A stretch of DNA of 64,000 nucleotides from Chitinimonas_A lacunae (GCF_042650885.1 NZ_JBHSBU010000001.1:3844001-3908000), one strand, 5' to 3'; positions 54,905 to 64,000 are shown, numbered from the stretch's first letter. Notes: generated by a model from the letters alone, not told the origin. Translations and numbers: made by a program.

Positions 54905-57403
54905 ATGGCTTTCTCCCTCTCCCCGCGTCGCGGTGCGGCGCTGGCTGGCGCGGTGGCGGCGGCCCTGCTGCTGCTGGCTTGTGATGGCGGCGGCAACGAC
55001 ACCTCGGTTGAAATCGACCCCGGCAGTGGCCGTCCGCCCAGCAGTCCTGGCAGTGTCGATAGCGGTTTTGGCGTCAATGGCGTGGTGTATGACCAGACGG
55101 TCAGTGCCATCGACCGGACGCTGGCTATCCGGGTGCTGCCCGATGGCCGCCTGCTCAGCGTGGTGCAGAGTGGCGAGCGGCTGTTGCTGCTGCGCCAGAT
55201 GGTCGATGGGCGGGTCGATACGAGCTGGGGGGAACAGGGGCGTCTGGATGTCACGCAGCCAGCGCAGCCGCTGCGCCAACTGGGCAGCGCTGCGGTTTTG
55301 CCCGATGGCCGCATCGTGCTGGCAGGCGCAAACGGCAATGGTCAGCCGCAGGTGCTGCGTCTGACGGCCGAGGGCCGGCTCGATAGCGGTTTTGGCGAAG
55401 GTGGGGGGGTGAGTTGGCGTGTCCAGGGACAATGGACGGCCATCGCCCAAGCTTCCGATGGGACGACTGCCCTGGTCGGACGCGGCCGTGATGCCGCGGC
55501 GCCCGGCCGGCTGATCGGTCTGGTGGCCCGGCTCGACGTCAACGGTGTCGCCGACTCCCGGCTCGGCTTGCAGCGGGTGGATTTCGGTCAGGAAGTGATG
55601 GATCCGCTTGCCGCCTTCGATAGCGCCGGTCGGCTGCTGGTCGGGGTGAACGAGGCCAATGGTCCGGCCCGTCTGCTGCGCTTCGAGCTCGATGGCTCGC
55701 CCGATGCCGGATTTGGCCACGCAGGCGTGTTGGCGCTGGCGGGAGAATCGCCGGAAAGCGGCGCCAGGATTTCCGCCATCGTGGCGCAAGACGAAGGTCG
55801 TCTGCTGCTGGGCGGCGGCCCGGCTGGTGAGCGGACGGGGCGGGCCTGGCTGGTCCGGGTCGATGGGCAAGGCCGCCTCGATACGGCGTCGGGCTGGCAG
55901 CTGTTCACCCTCAACGACACCCACCGCGCTTATACCCATCTGGTCGATGCGCTGCTGCCCCAGGCCGATGGCCGGGTGGTGGCGCTAGTCCGCCGACGCG
56001 GTGGCGGCCAGGGCGACCGGGTAGGCGTGGTCCGGCTCGGCCCGCAGGGCGAGCGCGACGGCAGCTATGCCATGCGCCAGCCGCTGCTGGGCTGGGAGCG
56101 AGATGGTCTGCTGGAGAACGAGCCCGTCCGACTCGCTATCGATGGTCAGGGCCGCCTGCTGCTGGCGGGAAGTGACCGTTTCCGCTTCAGCAATCTGCGG
56201 CTGCTGGCCGATGGTCATATCGACCCGGCCTGGGGCGGTGACAGTGGAGTTCGCCTTGGTCTGAGCACTTCCCGCAACGGAGCCTGGAAGGCCTTGGCGC
56301 TTGGCCCCGACGGCACGGTCGTGGCCGGTGGCGAAACCCGGATCGGCAGCGGTCAGGGCTTTTCCCGCGCGGCCCTGGCGCGCTACGACCAGCAGGGAAG
56401 GCCAGTGCTGGCGGCTACGCCAATCTATGTCCCGGGTACGCTGACCCAACCGGACAGCCATACCTCGATCGAAGCGCTATGGCACTTCGAGGGTGAGTTG
56501 CACGGCGTGGGCACGCTCAATAACCGCAACCGGCCGCGCTATATCGCCCCGCAGGGCTGGTCCGCCGCCTGGGATGACCGCCATCTGACCAGTCGTTCGG
56601 CCTACTGGCCCGGCACGCCAGCCGCTGCACTGCCGCTTGGTCGGCAACTGGTGCTGGCCGGCTCTGGCGGTGACTACAACGGCTATTTCCAACTATGGCG
56701 CCTGAATGAAGGCGGCACGCTCGATAACGGCTTTGGCCAGAATGGCCGCACCGCGCCTTTTGCAGCAGAGAGCGCACGGGTCGGGTACGACCCGAGTTCC
56801 GCCACGGCCATGCTGCGTCAGCCCGATGGCCGGCTGGTCGCGGTGGGCTGGATCGGTGAAAAGCTGGCCATCGCCCGCTTCGAGGCCGACGGCCGGCCCG
56901 ATCCCGCTTTCGGTCAGCAGGGCATTGCCCTGTTCTCCCGCAATGCCATGCGCGGCAAGGGCCGGGCGGTCGCTTTGCAAGGCGACGGCAAGATCGTGGT
57001 CGCAGGCGAGTGGAGCGATGCCTTGCAATCGGACCTGCTGCTGCTGCGACTGCTGCCCGATGGCCGGCCCGATGCGGGCTTTGGCGACAACGGCTGGGTC
57101 CGGGCCGAACTGGGGGACGAAGGTGAAGGGCTGAGCGGGGTGCTGATTCAGCCGGATGGCAAAATCCTGGTCGGCGGCTATGCCATCTCGACTTCCAGCG
57201 GCCGCGATATGTTGGCGGCACGCTTTGCAGCCGACGGCCGGCTCGACGTTGATTTCGGGTCGCGCGGAAGTCGGGTATTGGCCCTGTCTCCGGGCAGCGA
57301 CGAAGCCCGTGTGTTGGTGAGCGACGGCAGCGGGCGCTTCTATCTGGCCGGCAGCACCAGCGATGAACGTGGGCCGCTGGCTGTGGTGCGGCTGTGGCAG
57401 TAA
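54905..57403 (+). CDS. delta-60-repeat lipoprotein, probable cell-surface beta-propeller-like protein
   Basis: This 832-residue protein has a lipoprotein signal ending LLLLACDGGG (Cys26). It carries about ten copies of a 50-60-residue module with a DGRLDxxFGxxG consensus, visible as SGFGVNGVV, SGFGEGGGV, AGFGHAGVL, NGFGQNGRT, PAFGQQGIA and AGFGDNGWV. The delta-60 repeat family is typical of exported bacterial proteins with a predicted beta-propeller fold; its function is not established. It stands alone between lutC and the two-component genes. Confidence 0.88.
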   Translation: MAFSLSPRRGAALAGAVAAALLLLACDGGGNDTSVEIDPGSGRPPSSPGSVDSGFGVNGVVYDQTVSAIDRTLAIRVLPDGRLLSVVQSGERLLLLRQMVDGRVDTSWGEQGRLDVTQPAQPLRQLGSAAVLPDGRIVLAGANGNGQPQVLRLTAEGRLDSGFGEGGGVSWRVQGQWTAIAQASDGTTALVGRGRDAAAPGRLIGLVARLDVNGVADSRLGLQRVDFGQEVMDPLAAFDSAGRLLVGVNEANGPARLLRFELDGSPDAGFGHAGVLALAGESPESGARISAIVAQDEGRLLLGGGPAGERTGRAWLVRVDGQGRLDTASGWQLFTLNDTHRAYTHLVDALLPQADGRVVALVRRRGGGQGDRVGVVRLGPQGERDGSYAMRQPLLGWERDGLLENEPVRLAIDGQGRLLLAGSDRFRFSNLRLLADGHIDPAWGGDSGVRLGLSTSRNGAWKALALGPDGTVVAGGETRIGSGQGFSRAALARYDQQGRPVLAATPIYVPGTLTQPDSHTSIEALWHFEGELHGVGTLNNRNRPRYIAPQGWSAAWDDRHLTSRSAYWPGTPAAALPLGRQLVLAGSGGDYNGYFQLWRLNEGGTLDNGFGQNGRTAPFAAESARVGYDPSSATAMLRQPDGRLVAVGWIGEKLAIARFEADGRPDPAFGQQGIALFSRNAMRGKGRAVALQGDGKIVVAGEWSDALQSDLLLLRLLPDGRPDAGFGDNGWVRAELGDEGEGLSGVLIQPDGKILVGGYAISTSSGRDMLAARFAADGRLDVDFGSRGSRVLALSPGSDEARVLVSDGSGRFYLAGSTSDERGPLAVVRLWQ

Positions 57404-57541
57404 GGCCGATCGGCCTTGGAACGGGAGTTCGTGCGGATTCCTGTTGAGCCTGGACACTGCGCGTCCGCAACTGCTCGCCCCATCTCGTTAGGGCGAGTGG
57501 TCGGCGCAAGTGGAGGGGGCAGATTGGCCGGACTCAGCGTC

Positions 57542-58915
57542 TCAAGCCATGTCATCGCCTGTAAACCTGACCCGGGCGACCAGCCCATGCGGCTGATTGC
57601 GTTCAAGCTCGACCGTGGCCTGATGGCGGCGGGCGATTTCGCGCGCGATCGGTAGACCCAGGCCGCAGCCACGGGCATTGGCTTGTGCCGCGCCCCGGTA
57701 GAAGCGCTCGAACACCCGCTCCAGCTCTTCTGCGGGGATGCCGGGGCCGGTGTCGCGCACTTCGACCGTCGGATGGGGGCCACCTTCGAGTCTTACCACC
57801 ACTTCACCGCCGCCCGGGGTATAGGCGATGGCATTGTCGATCAGATTGGCAAACAGCTCGCGCAACAGTCCTTCGTGTCCCACCACCATTACCGGCGTTT
57901 CGGCGCCATCGACGGCCAGATCGAGCTGACGGGCCAGCGCCCTCGGCACCGCTTCGCGCCCCAGATCGCGCAGCAGCCGCGCCAGATCGAGCGGTGCCCG
58001 CGCCAGCGGCGCGTCAGGCTCGGCCCGGGCCAGTGCCAGCAATTGGTTGACCAGCCGGATACCGCGATCGGCGCTGGCTTCCAGCCGGGCCAGCCGCTGC
58101 CGCAGCGCTGCCGGATCGGCCACTGCCTCGTCGATTTCGCGCAGTGCCAGTTCGGTCTGGGATTTCAGGCCAGCCAGCGGCGTGCGTAGCTGATGGGCCG
58201 CGTCGGCGATAAACCGCTTATGGCTGGCGACCTGCTGTTTGACTTCACCGAGCAGCGTATTGAGCGCTGCCGCCAGCGAGCGGACTTCGGTCGGCGCGTT
58301 TTCGACTTCGATCGGGGTCAGATCGCGTGGCGAACGGTTCTCCACCTGATTGCGCAGCCCTTGCAATGGCGCCAGACCACGGCCGATGCCGGCGCGGACG
58401 ATCAGGCTGGTGGCCAGCAGCAGCAGGGCCAGCGGGGTCAGCATCACGGTCAGGATCTCGCGGGCGAGCTGGGTGCGGGCCACGGTGCTCTTGGCGACCT
58501 GGACCAGCATGGTCTGGCGCCTTTCGGGCGTGCCGATCCGCAGTTGCAGTGCTGCCACCCGCACCGCCTGGCCGGCCAGATAACCATCGTAGAAATGCGG
58601 CGTGCCGTCGTCGCGGCGCAGCGGCTCGGGCGGCGGTGGCATGCGGTTGTCGCCCAGGATGAACTGCCCGGGCGGCGTGCTCACCATGTAGTAGAGGCGG
58701 TCGTTCGGGTCTTCTTCGAGGATTTCGCGCGCCGCCCGCGGAAAGTCGATGAACAGGCCATCGCCAAACGGCTTGACCTGGCGCGCCAGCGCCCGGCTCG
58801 ACTGGGCCAGGCTCTGGTCGATGGCCACATTGGTGTAGCGCAGCGCGATGTAATAGCTGGCGGCGGCTGCCGCCAGCAACAGCACCAGTTGCGGCAGCAG
58901 CAGCCAGATCAGCAA
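57542..58915 (-). CDS. sensor histidine kinase (QseC/TctE type)
   Basis: This about 457-residue membrane kinase has a first membrane segment (LIWLLLPQLVLLLAAAAASYY), a periplasmic sensor domain, a second membrane segment (LTPLALLLLATSLIV), then HAMP, the phospho-His in FIADAAHQLRTPLAGLKSQ, and the ATPase boxes (LFANLIDNAIAYTPGGGEV, RDTGPGIPAEELERVFERFYRG, GLGLPIAREIA). The start is uncertain: TTG at 58915, or a CTG at 58966 overlapping the response-regulator stop. It is coupled to the upstream regulator. Confidence 0.92.
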   Translation of the reverse strand: MLIWLLLPQLVLLLAAAAASYYIALRYTNVAIDQSLAQSSRALARQVKPFGDGLFIDFPRAAREILEEDPNDRLYYMVSTPPGQFILGDNRMPPPPEPLRRDDGTPHFYDGYLAGQAVRVAALQLRIGTPERRQTMLVQVAKSTVARTQLAREILTVMLTPLALLLLATSLIVRAGIGRGLAPLQGLRNQVENRSPRDLTPIEVENAPTEVRSLAAALNTLLGEVKQQVASHKRFIADAAHQLRTPLAGLKSQTELALREIDEAVADPAALRQRLARLEASADRGIRLVNQLLALARAEPDAPLARAPLDLARLLRDLGREAVPRALARQLDLAVDGAETPVMVVGHEGLLRELFANLIDNAIAYTPGGGEVVVRLEGGPHPTVEVRDTGPGIPAEELERVFERFYRGAAQANARGCGLGLPIAREIARRHQATVELERNQPHGLVARVRFTGDDMA

Positions 58916-58962
58916 CTGGCGCTTGAGGGACAGCCCGCGCCGCGTACGGGAACGATCGGGTT

Positions 58963-59634
58963 TCAGTGTTCGGTCGCCTGCTTTTCGATCAGATAGCCCA
59001 GGCCACGCAGGGTGCGGATATTGACGCCGGACGGCTCGATCTTCTTGCGGATACGGTGGACATAGACCTCGATGGCATTGGCCCCCAGGTCTTCGCCGCC
59101 GATCTCGGCGGCGATCTGTTCCTTGGTGACGACGCGGTCGCGCTGACTGAGCAGGATATCGAGCACCGCCAGCTCGCGCGCCGACAATTCGAGCGGCGTA
59201 TCGCCCGCCCAGGCCCGCTGGCCGCCACGATCGAGCCGCAGACGGCCAAGGCTGGGCTGGTCGGGCGGCAGGGCGCGGCTGCGGCGCAACAGCGCCTTGA
59301 GCCGCGCTTCGAGTTCGACGAACTCGAACGGCTTGGCCAGATAGTCGTCAGCACCGGCATCGAGCCCGGCTACCCGGTCGTCGATGCCATCGAGCGCAGT
59401 CAGGATCAGGATAGGCAGACCCGGTTTGGCGGCACGGACCCGCCGCAGCACCGTCAGGCCATCCTGGCCCGGCAGGCCCAGATCGAGAATCACCGCATCG
59501 TAGTCGTTGCGCGTCAGCATCGCTTCGGCCTCGAAGCCGTCGGCGCGATGGTCCACGGTATAGCCCGAACGCATCAGGCTGGCGATCAGGGCGTCGCTCA
59601 GTACGGCGTCGTCCTCGGCTAGAAACAGCTTCAT
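58963..59634 (-). CDS. OmpR/TctD-family response regulator
   Basis: This 223-residue regulator has the receiver domain with acidic pocket in LFLAEDDAVLSDAL, the phospho-Asp in AVILDLGLPGQDG, and Lys in LAKPFEFVELEARL, then the winged-helix DNA-binding domain (ELSARELAVLDILLSQ, VVTKEQIAAE, VYVHRIRKKIEPSGV, TLRGLGYLI). GGGGAG precedes the ATG at 59634. It lies directly upstream of the sensor kinase. The stimulus is unknown; relatives control tricarboxylate uptake or quorum-type responses. Confidence 0.94.
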   Translation of the reverse strand: MKLFLAEDDAVLSDALIASLMRSGYTVDHRADGFEAEAMLTRNDYDAVILDLGLPGQDGLTVLRRVRAAKPGLPILILTALDGIDDRVAGLDAGADDYLAKPFEFVELEARLKALLRRSRALPPDQPSLGRLRLDRGGQRAWAGDTPLELSARELAVLDILLSQRDRVVTKEQIAAEIGGEDLGANAIEVYVHRIRKKIEPSGVNIRTLRGLGYLIEKQATEH

Positions 59635-59985
59635 CGTTATCTCCCCTTTGTTGTGTGTCCGACTTCGGCTCGGCAACGCGGGCCGGCCGTTTGGGTGGGC
59701 GACATCTTATTGCGGAACATGGTCGGACGTACAACGGCGTTATCGCTACGGCAGCGGTTTTTTTATCAGCCGGGCCGCGCAGAGGCCATGACGCGGCAAA
59801 CCACCAGATGTGCTCGACAATCTAGTGAATGCCGGCCGGCTTTCCAAGCCGGTCGGCTTTCTCTGCTGCCTCCGGTCAGACAGTTGGTCCGGACTGCTCG
59901 ATGTTGCCGTAAAGATAAATTTTTATGCAAGTAATCTGCAAGGCAGATAGCTGGATTTGGGAAATTATAAATATAAAAAGAAATC
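59635..59985. other. 351-bp region between hemH and the response regulator gene
   Basis: It contains copy 9 of the dispersed motif (59915-59945), an AT-rich block next to the hemH stop and the promoter of the two-component genes. No coding frame is convincing. Confidence 0.45.
59915..59945 (-). repeat. dispersed TTGCA-N6-TTGCA motif, copy 9
   Basis: On the minus strand TTGCA (59937-59941) and TTGCA (59926-59930) are 11 bp apart, followed by TAAAAATTTATC, behind a T-rich block. It is 45 bp behind the hemH stop, same strand. Confidence 0.55.
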
Positions 59986-61089
59986 CTATTGCGATGCCCC
60001 CATCTGCTTGGCCCGATTGGCCCGCTCCCGGCTGAGCTTGGCATCGGCGTCGGCGTTCCAGTTCGGATCGAGCCAGCCACCCAGATGCGGCACGATCACC
60101 GAGGCCAGGGCGGAGATGGCATCGGGTTCGGCATTGAGTGCCGGGATATAGCGATAGTCGCCACCGCCATGGCGCAGAAAATCGGCCTTGCCCTCGATGG
60201 CGATTTCTTCGAGGGTTTCCAGGCAGTCCGAGATAAAGCCCGGGCACACCACATCGAGCTTGCCGACCTTCTGCTTGCCCAGTTCGGCCAGCACGGCGCT
60301 GGTATAGGGCTTGAGCCATTCGGCCCGGCCAAAGCGCGATTGGAAGGCCACGCTATAGCGAGTGGTCGGCAGGCCCAGCCGTTCGGCCAGCAGACGGGCG
60401 GTCTTGTGGCATTCGCAGTGGTAGGGATCACCTTTGCTAAGGGTGAAGCGCGGCACGCCATGAAAGCTCATCAGCAGATGGTCGCCCTGGCGGTTGCGCT
60501 GCCAGTGGGTTTCGATCCGCCGCGCCAGCGCTTCGATATAGGCCGGATGGTCGTGGAAATGCTTGATCAGACGCAGCTCGGGCGGATTGCGCAGCGTCTG
60601 CATCGCGGCATAGACGGCGTCCATTGCGCTGCCCGTGCTCGATCCGGCGTATTGCGGATAGAGCGGCAGCACCAGCAGCCGCTCGCAGCCTTCGGACTTG
60701 AGCGCCATGATGCGGGCGGCGATATTGGGTTCGCCGTAGCGCATGGCGTAGTCCACCCGGATCGGCTGTTTGAAACGGTCGCCCAGATAGCCTTGCAGCA
60801 GCTTGGCTTGATTGCGGGTATAGACCGCCAGCGGCGAGCCGTCGCGGCCCCAGATGGTGGCGTATTTGGCGGCCGATTTGGCCGGTCGGGTCGTCAGAAT
60901 GGCGCCGTACAGAATCGGCAGCCATAGCGGACGGGGAATCTCGATCACGCGCGGGTCGGACAGGAACTGGCGCAGATAAGGCCGCACCGCCGCAGCGGTC
61001 GGGGCGGCTGGTGTGCCCAGGTTGATCAGCAAAATGGCAGTGCGGGCAGTCTGATCGTGACGAAATGGCGGTTCGGTCTGGTAAGCCAT
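59986..61089 (-). CDS. hemH: ferrochelatase
   Basis: This 367-residue enzyme inserts Fe2+ into protoporphyrin IX to give haem. The N-terminus AILLINLGTPAAPTAAAVRPYLRQFLSDPRVIE is characteristic; YAMRYGEPNIAARI, the His in LLMSFHGVPRFTLSKGDPY and the Glu in CLETLEEIAIEGK are the active-site segments. The ATG at 61089 gives the normal start; the longer frame from 61212 is not supported. The EamA gene is 47 bp upstream on the same strand. Confidence 0.96.
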   Translation of the reverse strand: MAYQTEPPFRHDQTARTAILLINLGTPAAPTAAAVRPYLRQFLSDPRVIEIPRPLWLPILYGAILTTRPAKSAAKYATIWGRDGSPLAVYTRNQAKLLQGYLGDRFKQPIRVDYAMRYGEPNIAARIMALKSEGCERLLVLPLYPQYAGSSTGSAMDAVYAAMQTLRNPPELRLIKHFHDHPAYIEALARRIETHWQRNRQGDHLLMSFHGVPRFTLSKGDPYHCECHKTARLLAERLGLPTTRYSVAFQSRFGRAEWLKPYTSAVLAELGKQKVGKLDVVCPGFISDCLETLEEIAIEGKADFLRHGGGDYRYIPALNAEPDAISALASVIVPHLGGWLDPNWNADADAKLSRERANRAKQMGASQ

Positions 61090-61136
61090 GGCTTGACCTC
61101 GGTCGGAATGGTCGAGGAAGGGCGGCGGCACCGGCC

Positions 61137-62045
61137 CTATTCGGGCAGGGTCGGGCCGGGCGCCCGTGCGAGCAGCAGAACGGCGGCAATGATAACAGCG
61201 CCACCGAGCCATTGCGTCGGACTCATCCGCTCGCCCAGCAGCGCAGCAGCGAGCGCCACCGTCACCACCGGCTCGAAGGTGGACAGCATGGCCGCTTCAC
61301 CGGCACCGACCCGGCTCAGCCCGGCAAAGAAGGTCAGGGCGGCAACCACGCTGCAAAGCAGGCCGATTGCCGCTACCGCCAGCCAGCCGCTCAGCCCGCT
61401 CGGCCAGATCGGCGGCGAAAACGGTGCCGCCAGAGCAAACATCAAAGCGCCTCCCGCCATCACCACGGCCGCACTGGCCACAGCCCCGGCTTGCGGCGTG
61501 AGCCGGCTACCCACGGCGATATAGATCGAATAGATCAGCGCCGCCGTCAGGCCAAAAGCCACCCCTTGCCAGGAACCGGACAGCGCATCACCCACGGTCA
61601 GTCCCAGCCCTAAGGTGGCCAGCAGCAAGGACACGATCTTGCGCCGCGTCAGCCGCTCGTTGAGCCAGAAGGCGGCAATCAAGGTCACCAGCACGGGATA
61701 GGTATAGAGCAACAAGGCTGTCAGCGAGGCTGAGGCATAGCGCAACGCGGTGAAATAGCAGAACGCCTGTCCGGCATAACCAAGCATCCCCATCGCCAGC
61801 AAGCCCAGCAACAACCGGCCACGCGGCCACGTCGTCCGCCGCCAGCCCATCAGCGCTGCCAGTCCCGTGGCGGCAATCAGAAAACGACCCAGCAAGATGG
61901 CCTGGGTATTGGCGCCAGCATCGTAGGCCAGTCGACCGAACAGCGGCATCACGCCAAAACAGGCCGAGGACAGCAGGATCAACAGGGCACCGTGCAGACG
62001 TTGCGAAGTCATGGGACGAGCGATCAGGGAAAGGGCACCCAGCAT
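61137..62045 (-). CDS. EamA/DMT-family membrane transporter
   Basis: This 302-residue member of the drug/metabolite transporter superfamily has two EamA repeats of five membrane segments (first around LLILLSSACFGVMPLFGRLAYDAG; second around LTAALIYSIYIAVGSRL) and ends LLARAPGPTLPE. It would export a small metabolite; the substrate is unknown. The ATG at 62045 is favoured by GAGG 8 bases upstream; an ATG at 62012 is the alternative. Confidence 0.9.
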   Translation of the reverse strand: MLGALSLIARPMTSQRLHGALLILLSSACFGVMPLFGRLAYDAGANTQAILLGRFLIAATGLAALMGWRRTTWPRGRLLLGLLAMGMLGYAGQAFCYFTALRYASASLTALLLYTYPVLVTLIAAFWLNERLTRRKIVSLLLATLGLGLTVGDALSGSWQGVAFGLTAALIYSIYIAVGSRLTPQAGAVASAAVVMAGGALMFALAAPFSPPIWPSGLSGWLAVAAIGLLCSVVAALTFFAGLSRVGAGEAAMLSTFEPVVTVALAAALLGERMSPTQWLGGAVIIAAVLLLARAPGPTLPE

Positions 62046-62472
62046 GGTGCAATCCTCGACGCCGGGCAAGCAGCCGGGAAGTGGACAGCAACGGTTGCCA
62101 GTCGGCGTGGAGAGCGAGGCGGTGGGCGGAAATGGGGCTATAGGCGGTTCTGCCTGGTGTCTGACTGATAATTAAATAATTGTGCAAATAATGTGCTAGA
62201 GAAGGTGCTTGATTTATTAAAAAATAAAAATAGTAGTCTGTTGCGGGCTGTGGTTCAGACAGAGTATCCATCCCAATGGCCCGAACAGCGCGCCCACAAC
62301 AGAAGCCAACGGACCTCCGAGGCAGCACGCGGACGCATGGGGCGTCAGCGTGCTGCCGAAACGAGGGCGGATGGGTTGAACCGCACGACTGCCGGCTGGT
62401 CCCCGGCCTTGGGGCGCATCGTCATCGTGGGACGCTCAGGGAGAGGCGGACGGTTTGGTCTCTCCCGCGCTA
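62046..62472. other. 427-bp region between the MCP gene and the EamA gene
   Basis: It contains copy 10 of the dispersed motif (62168-62198) and an AT-rich block to its right. A frame from 62276 lacks a ribosome site and runs into the antisense of the MCP gene. A weak hairpin GGGAGAG/CTCTCCC lies at 62440-62466. Confidence 0.45.
62168..62198 (-). repeat. dispersed TTGCA motif, copy 10
   Basis: On the minus strand TAGCA (62194-62198) and TTGCA (62183-62187) are 11 bp apart, followed by CAATTATTTAATTATC, behind a T-rich block. It points towards the EamA gene. Confidence 0.5.
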
Positions 62473-64000
62473 TCACACCTGGAATCGTGCCACCGAGCGC
62501 TGCAACTGCTCGGCCAGGGCGCGCACACGGTCGGCGGCATCGGCGGTACTGGAGATCGCATGGGCGTTGTTGTCGGCCATGCGGGAAATCTGCTCCATAT
62601 TGCCGGCCACGGCATTGCTGGCCTGATCCTGCTCGCTGGTGGCGATGGCGATTTCGCCGATGTGCTGGCGGGCTTCCTGGGCCGATCGGCCAATCGTCGC
62701 CAGCGCCGTCGCCGCCCGTTCGGCCAGCTCGACGCTGCCGCGTACCGCGTTGCGGCTGTCTTGCATGCTGGCCACCGCATTGCTGATTTCGCGCTGGATC
62801 ACCCCGATGGTCTGGCTGATCTCTTCGGTGGCCTGGCTGGTGCGTTCAGCGAGCTTGCGCACCTCGTCGGCCACCACGGCAAAGCCACGTCCGGCTTCGC
62901 CGGCGCGGGCGGCTTCGATGGCGGCGTTGAGGGCGAGCAGATTGGTCTGTTCGGCAATGGCACGGATCGACTGGGCAACGCCGCTGATCTGGGTCGAGCG
63001 CTGATCGAGGCTCTGGATCAGGCCGGCCATGGTTTCCACCGTCCCGCTGGCCCGGTTGAGCGATTCGGCGGTCTGATGGGCCACTTCACTGCCTTCGCGC
63101 GACAGTGCCACGGTGGTGTCCGACAAGCCGGCCGCCGCGCCGGCGCGGCCCGCGACATGGGCGATGCTTGCTGACATCTGCTCCAGGGCCGCCGCGGTCG
63201 AGGCGGCCCGTTCGCTTTGCTGCTGGGTCGCGTCGCTGACCTGTTCGGAGGCATCGGCAAGCCGTTTGGCCTCGTCAAACAGATCGCTCGCGTCGCGCCG
63301 GATCTCGGCGATGATGTGCTGGCAGTGCCCGATCAGCGAATTGAACGCCGTGACGATACGGCCGACTTCGTCATTGCGTTCGGCCGTCACCCGGACGGTA
63401 AAGTCGCCGTCGCGCTCCACCTGCACCACCCGGTCGCCCAAGAGGCGCACCGACCGTGCCATCCGGCGGCTGACCACCACTGCCACCGCACCGATCAGGC
63501 AAAAGCCCGCCACGATCGACAGGGCCAGGCTCAGAATGCCCCGGTCGATATGGCTGGTGACTTCCTCGACCGGCACCGTCACTTCGATCACGCCGCGCAC
63601 ATCGCCCACCTTCCAATCGCGCTTGGGCGATTCGGGATGGCTGTTGTGGCAGGCGACACAGCCTTCCTTCATCCGGTCGGCCACGGCATAGCGGGCGTAG
63701 GGTTTGCCGTTGATCGTTTCGAGCAGTGATTGCGGCTGGTCGGGGTTTTTCTCCAGCTCGCCGATGACGCGCAGCTCGAAGCTGTCGTATTTCTCGGTGG
63801 CGGCCCGCACCGGGAAGGGATGGCGGCTATAGAGCCGGATCGACATGCCGGGTTGATCGCGCCCGACTGCCTCGCCCAGGGTTTTGACCAGCGTGGCGGG
63901 CAAGGGCAGGGTATTGTCGGCGGTGGCGAAATCGTAGTTGAGCTTCATCCCGGCCTTCTTGGCGCGGGCGGCAATTTCTGCGGTGTAGAAATTGCGCAGT
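62473..64000 (-). CDS. methyl-accepting chemotaxis protein with DUF3365 haem-type sensor (partial)
   Basis: At least 508 residues; the 5' end is beyond the window (the frame continues upstream of an internal Met at 63948 with LRNFYTAEIAARAKKAG). The sensor part matches DUF3365/Tll0287-like domains and holds a c-type haem motif CxxCH in KEGCVACHNSHPESPKRDW. A membrane segment (ILSLALSIVAGFCLIGAVAVVV), HAMP, and the methyl-accepting signalling tip EQTNLLALNAAIEAARAGE follow. It would signal to CheW/CheA. Haem attachment suggests redox or gas sensing. Confidence 0.93.
   Translation of the reverse strand, partial: LRNFYTAEIAARAKKAGMKLNYDFATADNTLPLPATLVKTLGEAVGRDQPGMSIRLYSRHPFPVRAATEKYDSFELRVIGELEKNPDQPQSLLETINGKPYARYAVADRMKEGCVACHNSHPESPKRDWKVGDVRGVIEVTVPVEEVTSHIDRGILSLALSIVAGFCLIGAVAVVVSRRMARSVRLLGDRVVQVERDGDFTVRVTAERNDEVGRIVTAFNSLIGHCQHIIAEIRRDASDLFDEAKRLADASEQVSDATQQQSERAASTAAALEQMSASIAHVAGRAGAAAGLSDTTVALSREGSEVAHQTAESLNRASGTVETMAGLIQSLDQRSTQISGVAQSIRAIAEQTNLLALNAAIEAARAGEAGRGFAVVADEVRKLAERTSQATEEISQTIGVIQREISNAVASMQDSRNAVRGSVELAERAATALATIGRSAQEARQHIGEIAIATSEQDQASNAVAGNMEQISRMADNNAHAISSTADAADRVRALAEQLQRSVARFQV

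Noticed and set aside
62276..62626. 116-codon plus-strand frame
   Set aside because: No ribosome site, Arg/His-rich shadow composition and overlap with the MCP gene.

Overview
The window reads as chromosomal DNA of a GC-rich betaproteobacterium, most probably from the Neisseriales (Chromobacteriaceae/Chitinibacteraceae neighbourhood). Supporting points are the betaproteobacterial 16S rRNA, the 16S-tRNA-Ile-tRNA-Ala-23S-5S rRNA operon, the grxC-secB-SH3-gpsA cluster and the beta-type versions of ProS, DUF945, SBP-5 and GlcDEF/LutABC proteins. The genus cannot be fixed by eye. About 51 protein genes (two cut by the window edges), 3 rRNAs and 2 tRNAs are supported. There is no prophage, transposase, integrase or CRISPR array.

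Layout. 0-10 kb: exonuclease III, a LysR regulator, a secreted S9 peptidase, a GNAT enzyme, an exported stand-alone subtilase-prodomain-like protein, a lytic transglycosylase, ProS and a GntR/UTRA regulator, with a 0.6-kb unexplained gap between the transglycosylase and ProS. 10-15 kb: three tandem paralogous DppA-like peptide-binding proteins without permeases, separated by hairpins. 15-29 kb: housekeeping genes (DUF945, purB, lipoprotein, murI, queG, tsaE, amiC, DUF475, rfbC, bioF-bioH, gpsA, SH3 protein, secB, grxC) and a probable 33-residue membrane protein. 29.4-34.9 kb: the rRNA operon with promoter, boxA-like leaders and terminator. 35-39.4 kb: an unusual ferritin-like/RfaE2 fusion enzyme, an MscS channel, an acyl-CoA desaturase and RidA, a run with an envelope flavour. 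39.6-44 kb (minus strand): NADAR protein, rfbD, a secreted hypothetical, sbcB and a periplasmic binding protein. 44.2-54.7 kb: two hydroxy-acid oxidation systems, glcDEF (glycolate) and lutABC (L-lactate), flanking PepO and an RlmN-like radical SAM enzyme. 54.9-64 kb: a delta-60-repeat lipoprotein, a two-component pair, ferrochelatase, an EamA exporter and a haem-motif chemoreceptor running off the end.

The main unexplained signals are these. (1) A dispersed intergenic motif, two TTGCA-like boxes one helical turn (11 bp) apart followed by an AT palindrome-like tail, recurs about ten times in AT-rich gaps, often 50-90 bp behind a stop codon. (2) A di-iron ferritin-like domain is fused to an RfaE2-type nucleotidyltransferase. 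(3) A 166-bp pure hexanucleotide repeat lies directly behind glcF, with Ser/Asp/Glu-rich low-complexity insertions in lutA and at the end of lutC. (4) Hairpins sit immediately in front of the second and third tandem binding-protein genes, suggesting stepped expression.
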